Shown: one piece after another, positions 1 through 7,645 of the stretch | Numbering within the stretch: the first letter of the stretch is position 1 | How the letters are laid out: the number at the start of each line of letters is the position of its first letter | Assembly: GCF_014651515.1 (NCBI RefSeq) | Contig: NZ_BMXA01000001.1 | Location: 434,001 to 498,000, forward strand | DNA: 64,000 bases | Direction: 5' to 3' | Source: Arenicella chitinivorans | GTDB taxonomy: Bacteria > Pseudomonadota > Gammaproteobacteria > Arenicellales > Arenicellaceae | Translations under genes and position numbers: made by a program | The notes under the pieces: generated by a model | The model's input: the letters and a program-made list of their open reading frames with translations, nothing else | What the model was told of the DNA's origin: nothing | Databases searched by the model: none

Positions 1-117
1 CGCAACATTGATCAGCGACTACAATTACTCTACGGTCCAGCCGCAGGGTTGTATACGGACGTCAATGATCATAAGTTTCACACGCGTGTGGTCGTGCCAT
101 TGGAGCAGGCGCAATGA
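1..117 (+). CDS. Sensor histidine kinase, C-terminal end (partial, LytS/AlgZ type)
   Basis: Reading frame 1 is open from the first base to a TGA at 115-117 and encodes the last 38 residues of a protein that begins outside the window. The stretch QRLQLLYGP followed by a short beta-strand-rich tail is the usual end of the HATPase domain in LytS/AlgZ/YehU-type kinases, where it reads roughly xRLxLLYG. Its stop overlaps the start of the following LytTR response regulator (ATGA, 114-117), which is the classic translational coupling of such kinase/regulator pairs. The kinase assignment combines this short tail with the neighbour; the sensed signal cannot be judged. Confidence 0.7.
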   Translation, partial: RNIDQRLQLLYGPAAGLYTDVNDHKFHTRVVVPLEQAQ

Positions 118-824
118 AAGCATTGGTCGTCGAAGATTCGCGGTTAGCGCGCGAGGGGCTGCTCAAAATGCTGGCAAACCACGAGAACCTAAGTGTCGTC
201 GGCGCGGCTGATCATCCGGCCACCGCGTTGTCTCTGATTGAGCAGCATCATCCTGATGTGTTGTTCCTGGATATTCATATGCCGGGTGAAAGTGGGTTTG
301 ATCTACTTGAAAAAATCCCTTATGAGCCAAAAGTAATTTTTACCACGGCGTATTCAGAGTATGCCTATCGGTCCTTCGATTTTAATCCGGTTGACTACTT
401 GCTAAAGCCGATTTCCGAAGAGCGGTTGGCTGAAGCCATTGATAAACTCAAATTTGGGACGCGCGAGCATGAATCGGTCGCTGAGACACTCGATATGAAT
501 AGTAAAATGTTCATCAAGGATGGCGATGATTGTCATTTGGTGTCGCTTGCCGAAATTCGCTACTTTGAAAGCTGCAAGAATTACGCGCGGGTATTTTTTG
601 CGAATCAAAAACCGTTTGTGAAAAAAGCGCTGAACTCGATAGAAACGCGATTACCACAACGCTATTTTTTTCGGGTAAACCGCCAATACATCGTGAACTT
701 GAACGAGATTTCAGCTATCCATGAAGGTGTTGGTGATGGCTATGAACTCACCATGAGTGATGGCATGGTGGTCGCGGTGTCGCGGCGCAACGCGGTAGAT
801 CTCAAACGTCGACTGAGCTTTTAG
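114..824 (+). CDS. LytTR-family response regulator (AlgR/LytR type)
   Basis: 236 residues. The N-terminal receiver domain (about residues 1-115) has the acidic pair E7/D8, the phosphoacceptor D53 in LFLDIHMPG, T78 and K98 in LLKP. The C-terminal part (about 135-236) is a LytTR DNA-binding domain, with the typical IRYFESCKNYARV strand and the FFRVNRQYIVNLNEI segment. Family knowledge: such proteins bind DNA as dimers after phosphorylation by a LytS/AlgZ-like kinase, and AlgR controls alginate, pili and virulence genes in Pseudomonas. The start overlaps the upstream kinase stop by four bases. The downstream arginine genes are separated by about 210 bases and are not evidently part of the same transcript. 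Targets are unknown. Confidence 0.92.
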   Translation: MKALVVEDSRLAREGLLKMLANHENLSVVGAADHPATALSLIEQHHPDVLFLDIHMPGESGFDLLEKIPYEPKVIFTTAYSEYAYRSFDFNPVDYLLKPISEERLAEAIDKLKFGTREHESVAETLDMNSKMFIKDGDDCHLVSLAEIRYFESCKNYARVFFANQKPFVKKALNSIETRLPQRYFFRVNRQYIVNLNEISAIHEGVGDGYELTMSDGMVVAVSRRNAVDLKRRLSF

Positions 825-844
825 ACTGAGGTGAGAATCACAGG

Positions 845-872
845 TCGCGGCGCATAGTTCAGTTGGTTAGCA
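845..872 (+). other. tRNA-like 5' fragment (acceptor strand plus D-arm)
   Basis: The 20 bases at 851-870 (CGCATAGTTCAGTTGGTTAG) match the first third of a bacterial tRNA: acceptor 5' strand, TA at positions 8-9, GTTC, and the D-loop AGTTGGTTAG. It resembles tRNA-Asp or tRNA-Val. No matching anticodon arm, TpsiC arm or 3' acceptor strand follows before astA, so this is not a working tRNA. It may be a relic of a tRNA or of an integration junction, or a chance match. Confidence 0.4.
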
Positions 873-1035
873 ATATCGTGGTTGCAGGTGCTCGCCTGTG
901 TTTGGACCAGAAGGCGAGCTGAATTTTGTACGGCCATGAGGGGCGTGAACCGCAGAATCTAACTCTCTTGGTTTCGCTTTCAATGCCTAATTTCGGGGTC
1001 AACATGCCAGAATGAACGGCATTGGAGGGTACCTC

Positions 1036-2067
1036 ATGATTATAGTTCGCACGGCAAAAGAATCTGATCTCGACGGCGTCATGTCGCTGGCTGAACAGGC
1101 GTTTCCCGGTATGACTACCTTGCCGCCTGAGCGCGCAGTGTTGCGCAGTAAGCTGGTTAACTCGGCTGCTAGTATTGAAAAAAATATCACGCAACCAGAC
1201 GATGAGACCTATTTTCTGGTAATGCATGATACTGAGAAGGATTTGATCGTCGGCACCGCAGCCATTATTGCCTGCTTGGGCAGTAAGGATGAGTTTTATT
1301 CGTATAAGCTCAATAAAGTGACACACTCCTGCAAGGAGCTGGATAAAAAAGTGACGTTTGAAATGTTGAACCTGTCCAATCATTTTGAGGGTTTTTCTGA
1401 GGTTGCGACGCTCTACTTAGATCAAGGTTACCGCAAGAATGGTAACGGTCGCTTGTTGGCCAAAACGCGTTATTTGTTTATGGCGCAGTTCCGTGATCGA
1501 TTTCCAGAGAGTGTCATGGCGGATTTGCGTGGCTATTTTGATGAGCACGGTAACTCGCCGTTTTGGGATGCCGTTGGCAGCCACTTTTTTGAGATGAGTT
1601 TCGCTGATGCGGATCTTTATGGTGCGGTACATGGCAATCAGTTCATTGCTGACTTAATGCCTAAACAGCCGATTTATGTGAATATGTTGCCACGCTCGGC
1701 GCAAGCGGTAATTGGTCGTCCGAACGACGTTGGCAAGCCGGCTATGCGAATGCTGGAGAAAGAAGGCTTCCGCTGGAATGGGCATGTGGATATTTTTGAT
1801 GCGGCGCCCAGCGTGGACACCAAAATCGACGATATTCGATCGGTTCGCAACAGTCACCTCGCTGAGCTGATTGGTATTTCTGAATTCGACGGCGATGATC
1901 AAGCGCTGATCGCAAGTAGCGACATCCACTCTTTCAAAGCGTGTGCCACCCGTATTTCAGTGGAAAAAGGCGGTGTGCGCTTGCCACGGGCCACCATTAA
2001 AGCACTCGAGCTGGAGTTGGGTGATTCGGTCCGATACTTGTTGAGCAACCCAGAATCCACATCCTGA
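1036..2067 (+). CDS. astA: Arginine N-succinyltransferase
   Basis: 343 residues from the ATG at 1036, chosen because GGAGGG (1024-1029) lies about seven bases upstream; an earlier ATG at 1012 lacks a ribosome site. It catalyses L-arginine + succinyl-CoA to N2-succinylarginine, the first step of the arginine succinyltransferase (AST) pathway, in the cytoplasm. Family features are the N-terminal GNAT-like half (IVRTAKESDLDGVMSLAEQA), the FSEVATLYLDQGYRKNGNGRL segment, the SPFWDAVGSHFFEMSF block and the LPRSAQAVIGRP region, all typical of AstA/AruF/AruG. Length is normal for AstA. A single subunit gene is present, unlike the AruF/AruG pair of Pseudomonas. astB follows after 31 bases. Confidence 0.93.
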   Translation: MIIVRTAKESDLDGVMSLAEQAFPGMTTLPPERAVLRSKLVNSAASIEKNITQPDDETYFLVMHDTEKDLIVGTAAIIACLGSKDEFYSYKLNKVTHSCKELDKKVTFEMLNLSNHFEGFSEVATLYLDQGYRKNGNGRLLAKTRYLFMAQFRDRFPESVMADLRGYFDEHGNSPFWDAVGSHFFEMSFADADLYGAVHGNQFIADLMPKQPIYVNMLPRSAQAVIGRPNDVGKPAMRMLEKEGFRWNGHVDIFDAAPSVDTKIDDIRSVRNSHLAELIGISEFDGDDQALIASSDIHSFKACATRISVEKGGVRLPRATIKALELELGDSVRYLLSNPESTS

Positions 2068-2098
2068 AGCGCGCACGCTTCGATCACCACGAGATATC

Positions 2099-3439
2099 AT
2101 GAATAGCTACGAAGTCAACTTTGATGGCCTGATCGGCCCGACGCATAATTACGGCGGTTTGTCGCACGGCAATGTGGCCTCCAAGAGCAACGCTTTAAAG
2201 ATCGCGTACCCGAAACAAGCGGCGCTGCAGGGCTTGCAAAAAATGCAACAACTGCGCAGCCTGGGCTTGCAACAGGGCGTATTGTTGCCACAGCAACGTC
2301 CGCATTTGCCCACCTTGCGTCGACTTGGTTTCACAGGTTCGGACACCAAGGTCATAGAGCAGGCCTCGAATCTGGCTCCGGAACTGTTAGCCAGTTGTTA
2401 TTCGGCCTCCAGTATGTGGACCGCTAATGCGTGTACCGTTTCGCCCAGCGCGGACTCTGCCGATCAGCGGGTCCATTTTACGCCAGCGAATCTGAGCAGC
2501 ATGTTTCATCGCTCGATCGAGCACGAGTGCACCGGTAAATTGTTGCAGGCGATCTTCAATAACGAGCAGCACTTTGTGCACCATCCTGCGTTGCCAGCCG
2601 GTAGTCATTTTGGTGATGAAGGTGCGGCCAACCACAATCGATTTGCGGTTGATTATGGCGCACCGGGTGTGCAACTGTTTGTCTATGGTCGTTACGCGTT
2701 TCGTGAGAATACACTGGCGCCAGCGCGCTTCCCAAGTCGTCAGACCTTTGAGGCATCACGGGCAATCAGCCAGCTACATCATCTCGACCCTGGCCGCGTG
2801 GTGTACGCCCAGCAGAATCCGCAGATCATTGATGCGGGAGCGTTTCATAACGACGTAGTCAGTGTGTCGAATCTGGATACGTTCTTTATGCACGAGGAAG
2901 CCTTTGTTGATAAGCAGGTGATGCAGGAATCGTTACAACGACAGTTCGGTGAGTCGCCGCTGCACTTCATTGAAGTGCCAACCGATGCCGTCTCGCTCGA
3001 GTCAGCGGTTAAATCGTATTTGTTTAATTCTCAGTTGGTCAAATTGCCGGACCAGCAAGGCATGGTACTCATCCTGCCTCAAGAGAGTCGTGAAAACGAC
3101 GCAGTGTATGCATATTTACAGACTCTGCAAGAATCGCACACACCGATTCAGAAACTGATCTTTGTGGATGTGCGTCAGAGTATGCAGAACGGCGGCGGCC
3201 CGGCTTGTCTGCGATTGCGAGTGGCGTTAAATGAAGCCGAGCTCGCCGCAGTCAATCCGCGTTTCTTACTGAACGACGCCTTATTCGACACCTTGAGTGA
3301 TTGGGTTAATCGCCACTATCGAGACGAGCTACGTCCTGATGATTTGCGAGACCCATCGTTGGCGCAAGAGAGCTTTAGCGCCTTGGATGAATTGACGCAG
3401 ATATTCGACCTGGGAGCATTTTATGAATTCCAGCGTTAG
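2099..3439 (+). CDS. astB: N-succinylarginine dihydrolase
   Basis: 446 residues, the usual AstB length. It hydrolyses N2-succinylarginine to N2-succinylornithine, two ammonia and CO2. The start NSYEVNFDGLIGPTHNYGGL is diagnostic of AstB. The catalytic triad regions of this amidinotransferase-fold family are visible as GDEGAANHNR (Glu), GAFHNDVVSVSN (His) and NGGGPACLRLRVAL (nucleophilic Cys near the C-terminus). The last 17 bases overlap the start of astE, so the two are translationally coupled. It lies between astA and astE in the same direction, which supports a catabolic operon. Confidence 0.95.
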   Translation: MNSYEVNFDGLIGPTHNYGGLSHGNVASKSNALKIAYPKQAALQGLQKMQQLRSLGLQQGVLLPQQRPHLPTLRRLGFTGSDTKVIEQASNLAPELLASCYSASSMWTANACTVSPSADSADQRVHFTPANLSSMFHRSIEHECTGKLLQAIFNNEQHFVHHPALPAGSHFGDEGAANHNRFAVDYGAPGVQLFVYGRYAFRENTLAPARFPSRQTFEASRAISQLHHLDPGRVVYAQQNPQIIDAGAFHNDVVSVSNLDTFFMHEEAFVDKQVMQESLQRQFGESPLHFIEVPTDAVSLESAVKSYLFNSQLVKLPDQQGMVLILPQESRENDAVYAYLQTLQESHTPIQKLIFVDVRQSMQNGGGPACLRLRVALNEAELAAVNPRFLLNDALFDTLSDWVNRHYRDELRPDDLRDPSLAQESFSALDELTQIFDLGAFYEFQR

Positions 3440-4439
3440 TACGCAGCGCTTCTTAGCTAGAACGCTGGCGGCGCCGGAATCACCGACATCGCTGACCGAA
3501 ACGCTTGCCGATGGCACGCGACTGACGTTGCTTGACGCCGGTGTGTTGCGCATCAGCCCAACGCAACCCGGCTCACATCGAGCGCTTATCTCTTGCGGGG
3601 TTCACGGTAATGAGACTGCGCCGATGGAGATCGTTGATCAGCTTGTGTCTGACATTTTCAACGGGCAGCTGAAGGTCAACAATGAGTTGATGTTTGTCAT
3701 CGGTAATCCCCCAGCCGCCATCGCAGAGCAGCGGTTTGTCGAAGAAAATTTGAACCGCTTGTTTTCAGGCAAGCACCGGCACTCGACGGCTAAAGAGGCT
3801 GCGCGTGCGGCGCGGCTGGAAGCACTGACCGAGGCGTTCTTTCTCGACGGTGACGAGCCACGACTGCATTATGATTTGCACACGGCGATTCGCGGTTCTT
3901 ATATCGAGAAATTTGCCGTCTACCCGTATCTGCACAGTCGGACATGGTCAGAATCACAGTTTGGTTTTTTGGAGCAAGCGGGTATCGAGGCGGTCCTGCT
4001 CTCCAATCAGCCGTCAGGCACGTACTCTTACTTTAGTAGTCATGAGTTTGGTGCCGACGCGTTCACCATCGAGCTCGGTAAGGTTCGAAAGTTTGGTGAT
4101 AACGATATGCGTCGTTTTGCACAGATGACGGAGTCGTTACGTCGTGTGGTTGATGGCACAGAACGTTTCGTTGCTCGACGGCAAGCAATAAAGATCTTTG
4201 CAGTAGTCGAAGAAGTGATTAAACGCAGTGAAAATTTCAAGCTCCACATTCCGGATGAGGCCAAGAACTTCACTGAGTATGACGCTGGCGCTTTGCTGGC
4301 CTCGGACGACGATTATGAGTACCGCACTCAACGTGATGGCGAGCGTTTTGTCTTCCCCATTACCAACGTACCACCAGGCCAACGCGCGATGCTTGTCGTG
4401 GCGCCGGTGACCGATTTAACTGAATTAACCGAGGCGTAA
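3423..4439 (+). CDS. astE: Succinylglutamate desuccinylase
   Basis: 338 residues. The enzyme hydrolyses N-succinylglutamate to glutamate and succinate, the last AST step. It is a zinc carboxypeptidase-fold (M14-like) protein: H61 and E64 in GVHGNETAP and H152 in HYDLHTAIRGS are the zinc ligands, and FTIELGK carries the expected catalytic Glu. The start at 3423 is preceded by GGGAG (3410-3414) and lies inside the end of astB. Only four bases separate its stop from argC. In E. coli the AST set is astCADBE; here astC (transaminase) and astD (semialdehyde dehydrogenase) are not in the cluster and arginine-biosynthesis-type genes follow. Confidence 0.9.
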   Translation: MNSSVSTQRFLARTLAAPESPTSLTETLADGTRLTLLDAGVLRISPTQPGSHRALISCGVHGNETAPMEIVDQLVSDIFNGQLKVNNELMFVIGNPPAAIAEQRFVEENLNRLFSGKHRHSTAKEAARAARLEALTEAFFLDGDEPRLHYDLHTAIRGSYIEKFAVYPYLHSRTWSESQFGFLEQAGIEAVLLSNQPSGTYSYFSSHEFGADAFTIELGKVRKFGDNDMRRFAQMTESLRRVVDGTERFVARRQAIKIFAVVEEVIKRSENFKLHIPDEAKNFTEYDAGALLASDDDYEYRTQRDGERFVFPITNVPPGQRAMLVVAPVTDLTELTEA

Positions 4440-4443
4440 ACGC

Positions 4444-5523
4444 ATGAACCAATCCAACCAGACGCAAACCAAAACCAAGGTGTCGATCATTGGCGGAAGC
4501 GGCTTTTTATCGGCCGAACTGCTTCGTAACCTGCTGTCTCGCGATGATGTGGAGATGCTCCGCGTGTCGAGTAAAGACCATATCGGGCAGAATATCGGCC
4601 AAGTACACCGAAGCTTTTATGGGCTTAGTGACTTGGTGCTGGAGGACATTCCACCGATTGAAGCGGTCGACGGCGCGGACATTGTGTTTCTGGCCATGCC
4701 GCACATCATTACCGCCAAGGTGGCAATGGAACTGTTTGACACCGATGTACGAATCATCGACTTGTCCGGTGATTTTCGTTTGCAACAACTCGACGACTAC
4801 ACACGCGTTTATGCGCCGGAGCATCCGTGTCCGGAACGTTTGGGCACCTTTGTATACGGTATGCCTGAGCTGTATGCCGAGCAGATTCGAACCGCGAAGC
4901 ACGTGGCCAACCCTGGCTGTTTTGCCACCTGTATTGCGGCCTCCTTGTTACCCATGGCGGCGGCAGGGCAGCTTTCCGGGCACACTGTGCGCCTAGTTGC
5001 ACTTACTGGGTCCAGTGGCTCGGGTGTGCATCCGCAGGTCGGTAATCACCACACCATTCGCAGTAATAATCTCAAGGCGTATAAGGTTTTTAATCATCAA
5101 CACACACCTGAGATTCTACAAACCTTGCGCGCGGCCGGCGGTGATCAGGTATCGCTGGATTTCGTGCCGGTATCGGCACCCTTGTCACGCGGGATGATGT
5201 CGATTGCCCAACTGGATGCGCCGGATGACGTATCTGAAGACGAACTGCGTGCCCAGTACCAGGAATACTTTAAGGACTTTCCGCTAATTTCCGTGCTACC
5301 AAAAGGAATGACGCCGGAAGTCGTCTCTGTGAAAAACACACTGCGCATTGAAATTGGTTTGGATATTAAAACGGATGAGGTTTCAGGCAAGCGCACCGTG
5401 TGTGCAATTGCGGTGTTGGACAATCTCATCAAAGGCGGGGCGGGCCAGGCCATGCAAAACTTTAACTTGATGACCGGCCATCACAACGCTTATCAATTGC
5501 AAAATCCAGGTATGTGGCCGTAA
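4444..5523 (+). CDS. argC: N-acyl-gamma-glutamyl-phosphate reductase (ArgC family)
   Basis: 359 residues. ArgC interconverts N-acetyl-gamma-glutamyl phosphate and N-acetylglutamate semialdehyde with NADP(H). Visible: Rossmann motif GGSGFLSAELLRNL at residues 17-30, IDLSGDFRL, and the catalytic cysteine C159 in VANPGCFATC. The middle part (SSGSGVHPQVGNHHTIRS, then AYKVFNHQH) is like the ArgC variant I associate with Bacteroidetes and Xanthomonas rather than the E. coli form; this is from memory of the family. Position, four bases after astE and overlapping argB, raises the possibility that it acts on succinyl- rather than acetyl-glutamate intermediates; that is inference. Confidence 0.85.
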   Translation: MNQSNQTQTKTKVSIIGGSGFLSAELLRNLLSRDDVEMLRVSSKDHIGQNIGQVHRSFYGLSDLVLEDIPPIEAVDGADIVFLAMPHIITAKVAMELFDTDVRIIDLSGDFRLQQLDDYTRVYAPEHPCPERLGTFVYGMPELYAEQIRTAKHVANPGCFATCIAASLLPMAAAGQLSGHTVRLVALTGSSGSGVHPQVGNHHTIRSNNLKAYKVFNHQHTPEILQTLRAAGGDQVSLDFVPVSAPLSRGMMSIAQLDAPDDVSEDELRAQYQEYFKDFPLISVLPKGMTPEVVSVKNTLRIEIGLDIKTDEVSGKRTVCAIAVLDNLIKGGAGQAMQNFNLMTGHHNAYQLQNPGMWP

Positions 5524-5537
5524 GCGAGACGCAAGGT

Positions 5538-6368
5538 ATGACAGCGAAGCAAGAACAAACCGCAGTAATTAAAGTTGGCGGCGACATGCTGGCCACGCCT
5601 GAAGATCGTCGGGCACTTGCGCAAAACGTCGGCGATCTGATTCGGGCCGGCTGGCGGTGTGTCATCCTGCATGGCGGCGGTCCGCAATTAAACCGTCTGC
5701 AAACGGTATACGGCCTGACGCCGAACAAAGTTGAAGGGCGGCGGATTACCAGTGCTGAAGACTTGCAGGTGGTGAAGCAGGCCTTATGTGGTGAGGTGAA
5801 CGTTGACCTGGTCGCCAGTCTATTGGCAGGCGGCGTGCCCGCCTTTGGTTGTCATGGGGCATCCGGGCAGTTAATTCAGGCCCAAAAACGCCCGCCAATG
5901 GATTTTGGTGCCCGTGGCATCATTGATCTGGGTGAAGTCGGTGACGTTACGGATGTGAATGTACATGCCATCGAGTGCTTGCTGAACGGTGGTTTTGTGC
6001 CGGTGATCGCGTCGCTTGGGGTTGATGTTGACGGTCGCGTTTTTAATATCAATGCAGATACCACGGTGGCGGCCATTGCGCGCGCAATGCAGGCCGACTT
6101 GTTGCTGCTTAGCACGCGGGTCGGCGGCGTGTTCGCTGATATCACTGATCCCGCGAGTCGCATTAAATCGATGACCGCGGCGGAGTCAGAAGCCCTGATA
6201 CAACAGGGTGTTATCACTGATGGAATGATTCCTAAACTGCGTGAATCGTTTGCATTGCTGGATCATGGTGTGGGCACAATCGCGATTGGCAACGCCGCAT
6301 CACAAGGGGCATTTCTGGCGTTGGCGACCGGCTCAGACCGCGCCGGGACTCGTTTAATCACCGGCTGA
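5538..6368 (+). CDS. argB: N-acylglutamate kinase (ArgB family, amino acid kinase fold)
   Basis: 276 residues from ATG 5538. An alternative GTG at 5514, overlapping the argC stop, would add eight residues; neither has an ideal ribosome site. ArgB phosphorylates N-acetylglutamate with ATP. The amino-acid-kinase fold shows as VIKVGGDML (N-terminal lysine), ILHGGGPQLNRL (acyl-glutamate and phosphate loop), GRRITSAEDL, and FNINADTTVAAIARA (nucleotide and substrate residues). It closes the ast-arg cluster; no further gene follows for 92 bases. Whether it works in biosynthesis, or in the ATP-forming direction during arginine breakdown, cannot be told from the sequence. Confidence 0.85.
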   Translation: MTAKQEQTAVIKVGGDMLATPEDRRALAQNVGDLIRAGWRCVILHGGGPQLNRLQTVYGLTPNKVEGRRITSAEDLQVVKQALCGEVNVDLVASLLAGGVPAFGCHGASGQLIQAQKRPPMDFGARGIIDLGEVGDVTDVNVHAIECLLNGGFVPVIASLGVDVDGRVFNINADTTVAAIARAMQADLLLLSTRVGGVFADITDPASRIKSMTAAESEALIQQGVITDGMIPKLRESFALLDHGVGTIAIGNAASQGAFLALATGSDRAGTRLITG

Positions 6369-6460
6369 ATACACCTTATTCGCGCCGTTTACACAATTTG
6401 TCATCGTAGCTGTGTAGAATTCATGCTCCCATACTACAACTATAAGCACGGTGGAGAAGG

Positions 6461-7636
6461 ATGGATAATCAGTTTTCTGCAGCGGACCTCGAGTTTCAGC
6501 AAGAGGTTCGCGCGTTTTTTAAGCAGGCATTTACCGATGATCTGCGAACCGCACTGGATGACGGTACCGACATTAAAGGTACCATGGAAGCCTGGCAAAA
6601 AAAGCTCTATGAAAAAGGCTGGGTAGCACCGGATTGGCCCGTCGAATATGGTGGTACTGGCTGGACGCCAGTACAGAAGTTTATCTTTGAGACCGAACGC
6701 AGTCGCGCCGGGGCACCGGAAGTCGTGCCGTTCGGTCTTAGAATGGTGGCCCCGGTTATTTTCACATTTGGCTCTGATGAGCAAAAAGAAACATTTCTGC
6801 CGCGCATTCTGCGCAGTGATGACTGGTGGTGCCAAGGCTACTCCGAGCCTGGTGCTGGTTCCGATCTGGCTGCACTACAAACACGTGCCACCTTGGATGG
6901 CGACCATTACGTTGTCAATGGCGCCAAGATATGGACGACGTACGCACAGCACGCCGACTGGATTTTTTGTCTGGTGCGTACTGGTACCTTCGACAAACGT
7001 CAGCAGGGCATCAGCTTTCTGCTCATCGATATGAAGTCCGAAGGGATCACCGTGAATCCGATTCACAGTATCGATAATTATCACAGTTTGAATGAAGTGG
7101 TATTCGACAACGTTCGCGTGCCGGTCGCGAATCGCGTGGGCAACGAGCATCAAGGTTGGACCTACGCCAAGGCGTTGCTGGCGCATGAACGCACGTCCAT
7201 TGCAGCGGTAGCAGAAAGTCGTCGTGGGCTAAGCCAGATTGTGGAGCTGGCGGAGAAACAAACTAATGCCAATGGGCGTTTGATTGATGACCCTGTGTTT
7301 CAGACCCAGGTGTCGGATATCGAGATCGAATTAATGGCGCTGGAGTATATGGACCTGCGTGTGCTGGCGTCTTTATCAGCCGGTGACACACCGGGGCCGG
7401 AAGCATCACTGCTCAAAATTAAAGGCACTGAAATTCAACAAGCGATTCAGGAGCTGCGGATGCAAACCATTGGCGCGTACGCTGGTGCTTTGAAACAAGA
7501 CAGTTTTCAAAATGAGTTACACCGATTAGGCTCGAACGCACGACGTTCATATATGTACGGTCGTGCTGCCACCATTTATGGCGGTTCGAATGAAGTGCAA
7601 CGTAATGTGATCGCGAAAGCGGTCCTGGGTCTATAG
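6461..7636 (+). CDS. Acyl-CoA dehydrogenase, PimC-like large subunit
   Basis: 391 residues, normal for the family. FAD-dependent alpha,beta-dehydrogenation of an acyl-CoA. Visible: N-terminal helical domain, the flavin/substrate loop WCQGYSEPGAGSDLAALQTRA, NGAKIWTTYAQHADW, and the C-terminal AATIYGGSNEVQRNVIAKAV. A strong ribosome site GGAGAAGG lies just before the ATG. It opens a co-directional set of five genes (6461-11994) and is followed nine bases later by a second acyl-CoA dehydrogenase. Adjacent large/small pairs like this are known for pimeloyl-CoA dehydrogenase (PimC/PimD) and for heteromeric steroid side-chain enzymes. The true substrate is unknown. Confidence 0.9.
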   Translation: MDNQFSAADLEFQQEVRAFFKQAFTDDLRTALDDGTDIKGTMEAWQKKLYEKGWVAPDWPVEYGGTGWTPVQKFIFETERSRAGAPEVVPFGLRMVAPVIFTFGSDEQKETFLPRILRSDDWWCQGYSEPGAGSDLAALQTRATLDGDHYVVNGAKIWTTYAQHADWIFCLVRTGTFDKRQQGISFLLIDMKSEGITVNPIHSIDNYHSLNEVVFDNVRVPVANRVGNEHQGWTYAKALLAHERTSIAAVAESRRGLSQIVELAEKQTNANGRLIDDPVFQTQVSDIEIELMALEYMDLRVLASLSAGDTPGPEASLLKIKGTEIQQAIQELRMQTIGAYAGALKQDSFQNELHRLGSNARRSYMYGRAATIYGGSNEVQRNVIAKAVLGL

Positions 7637-7645
7637 GGAGGCGTT

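Noticed and set aside
841-1000. A complete tRNA gene near the D-arm-like sequence
   Set aside because: No anticodon arm, TpsiC arm or CCA-side acceptor strand could be paired downstream.
859-1383. Minus-strand open frame of 174 codons opposite astA
   Set aside because: It lies largely antisense to the well-supported astA and has no protein-family character.
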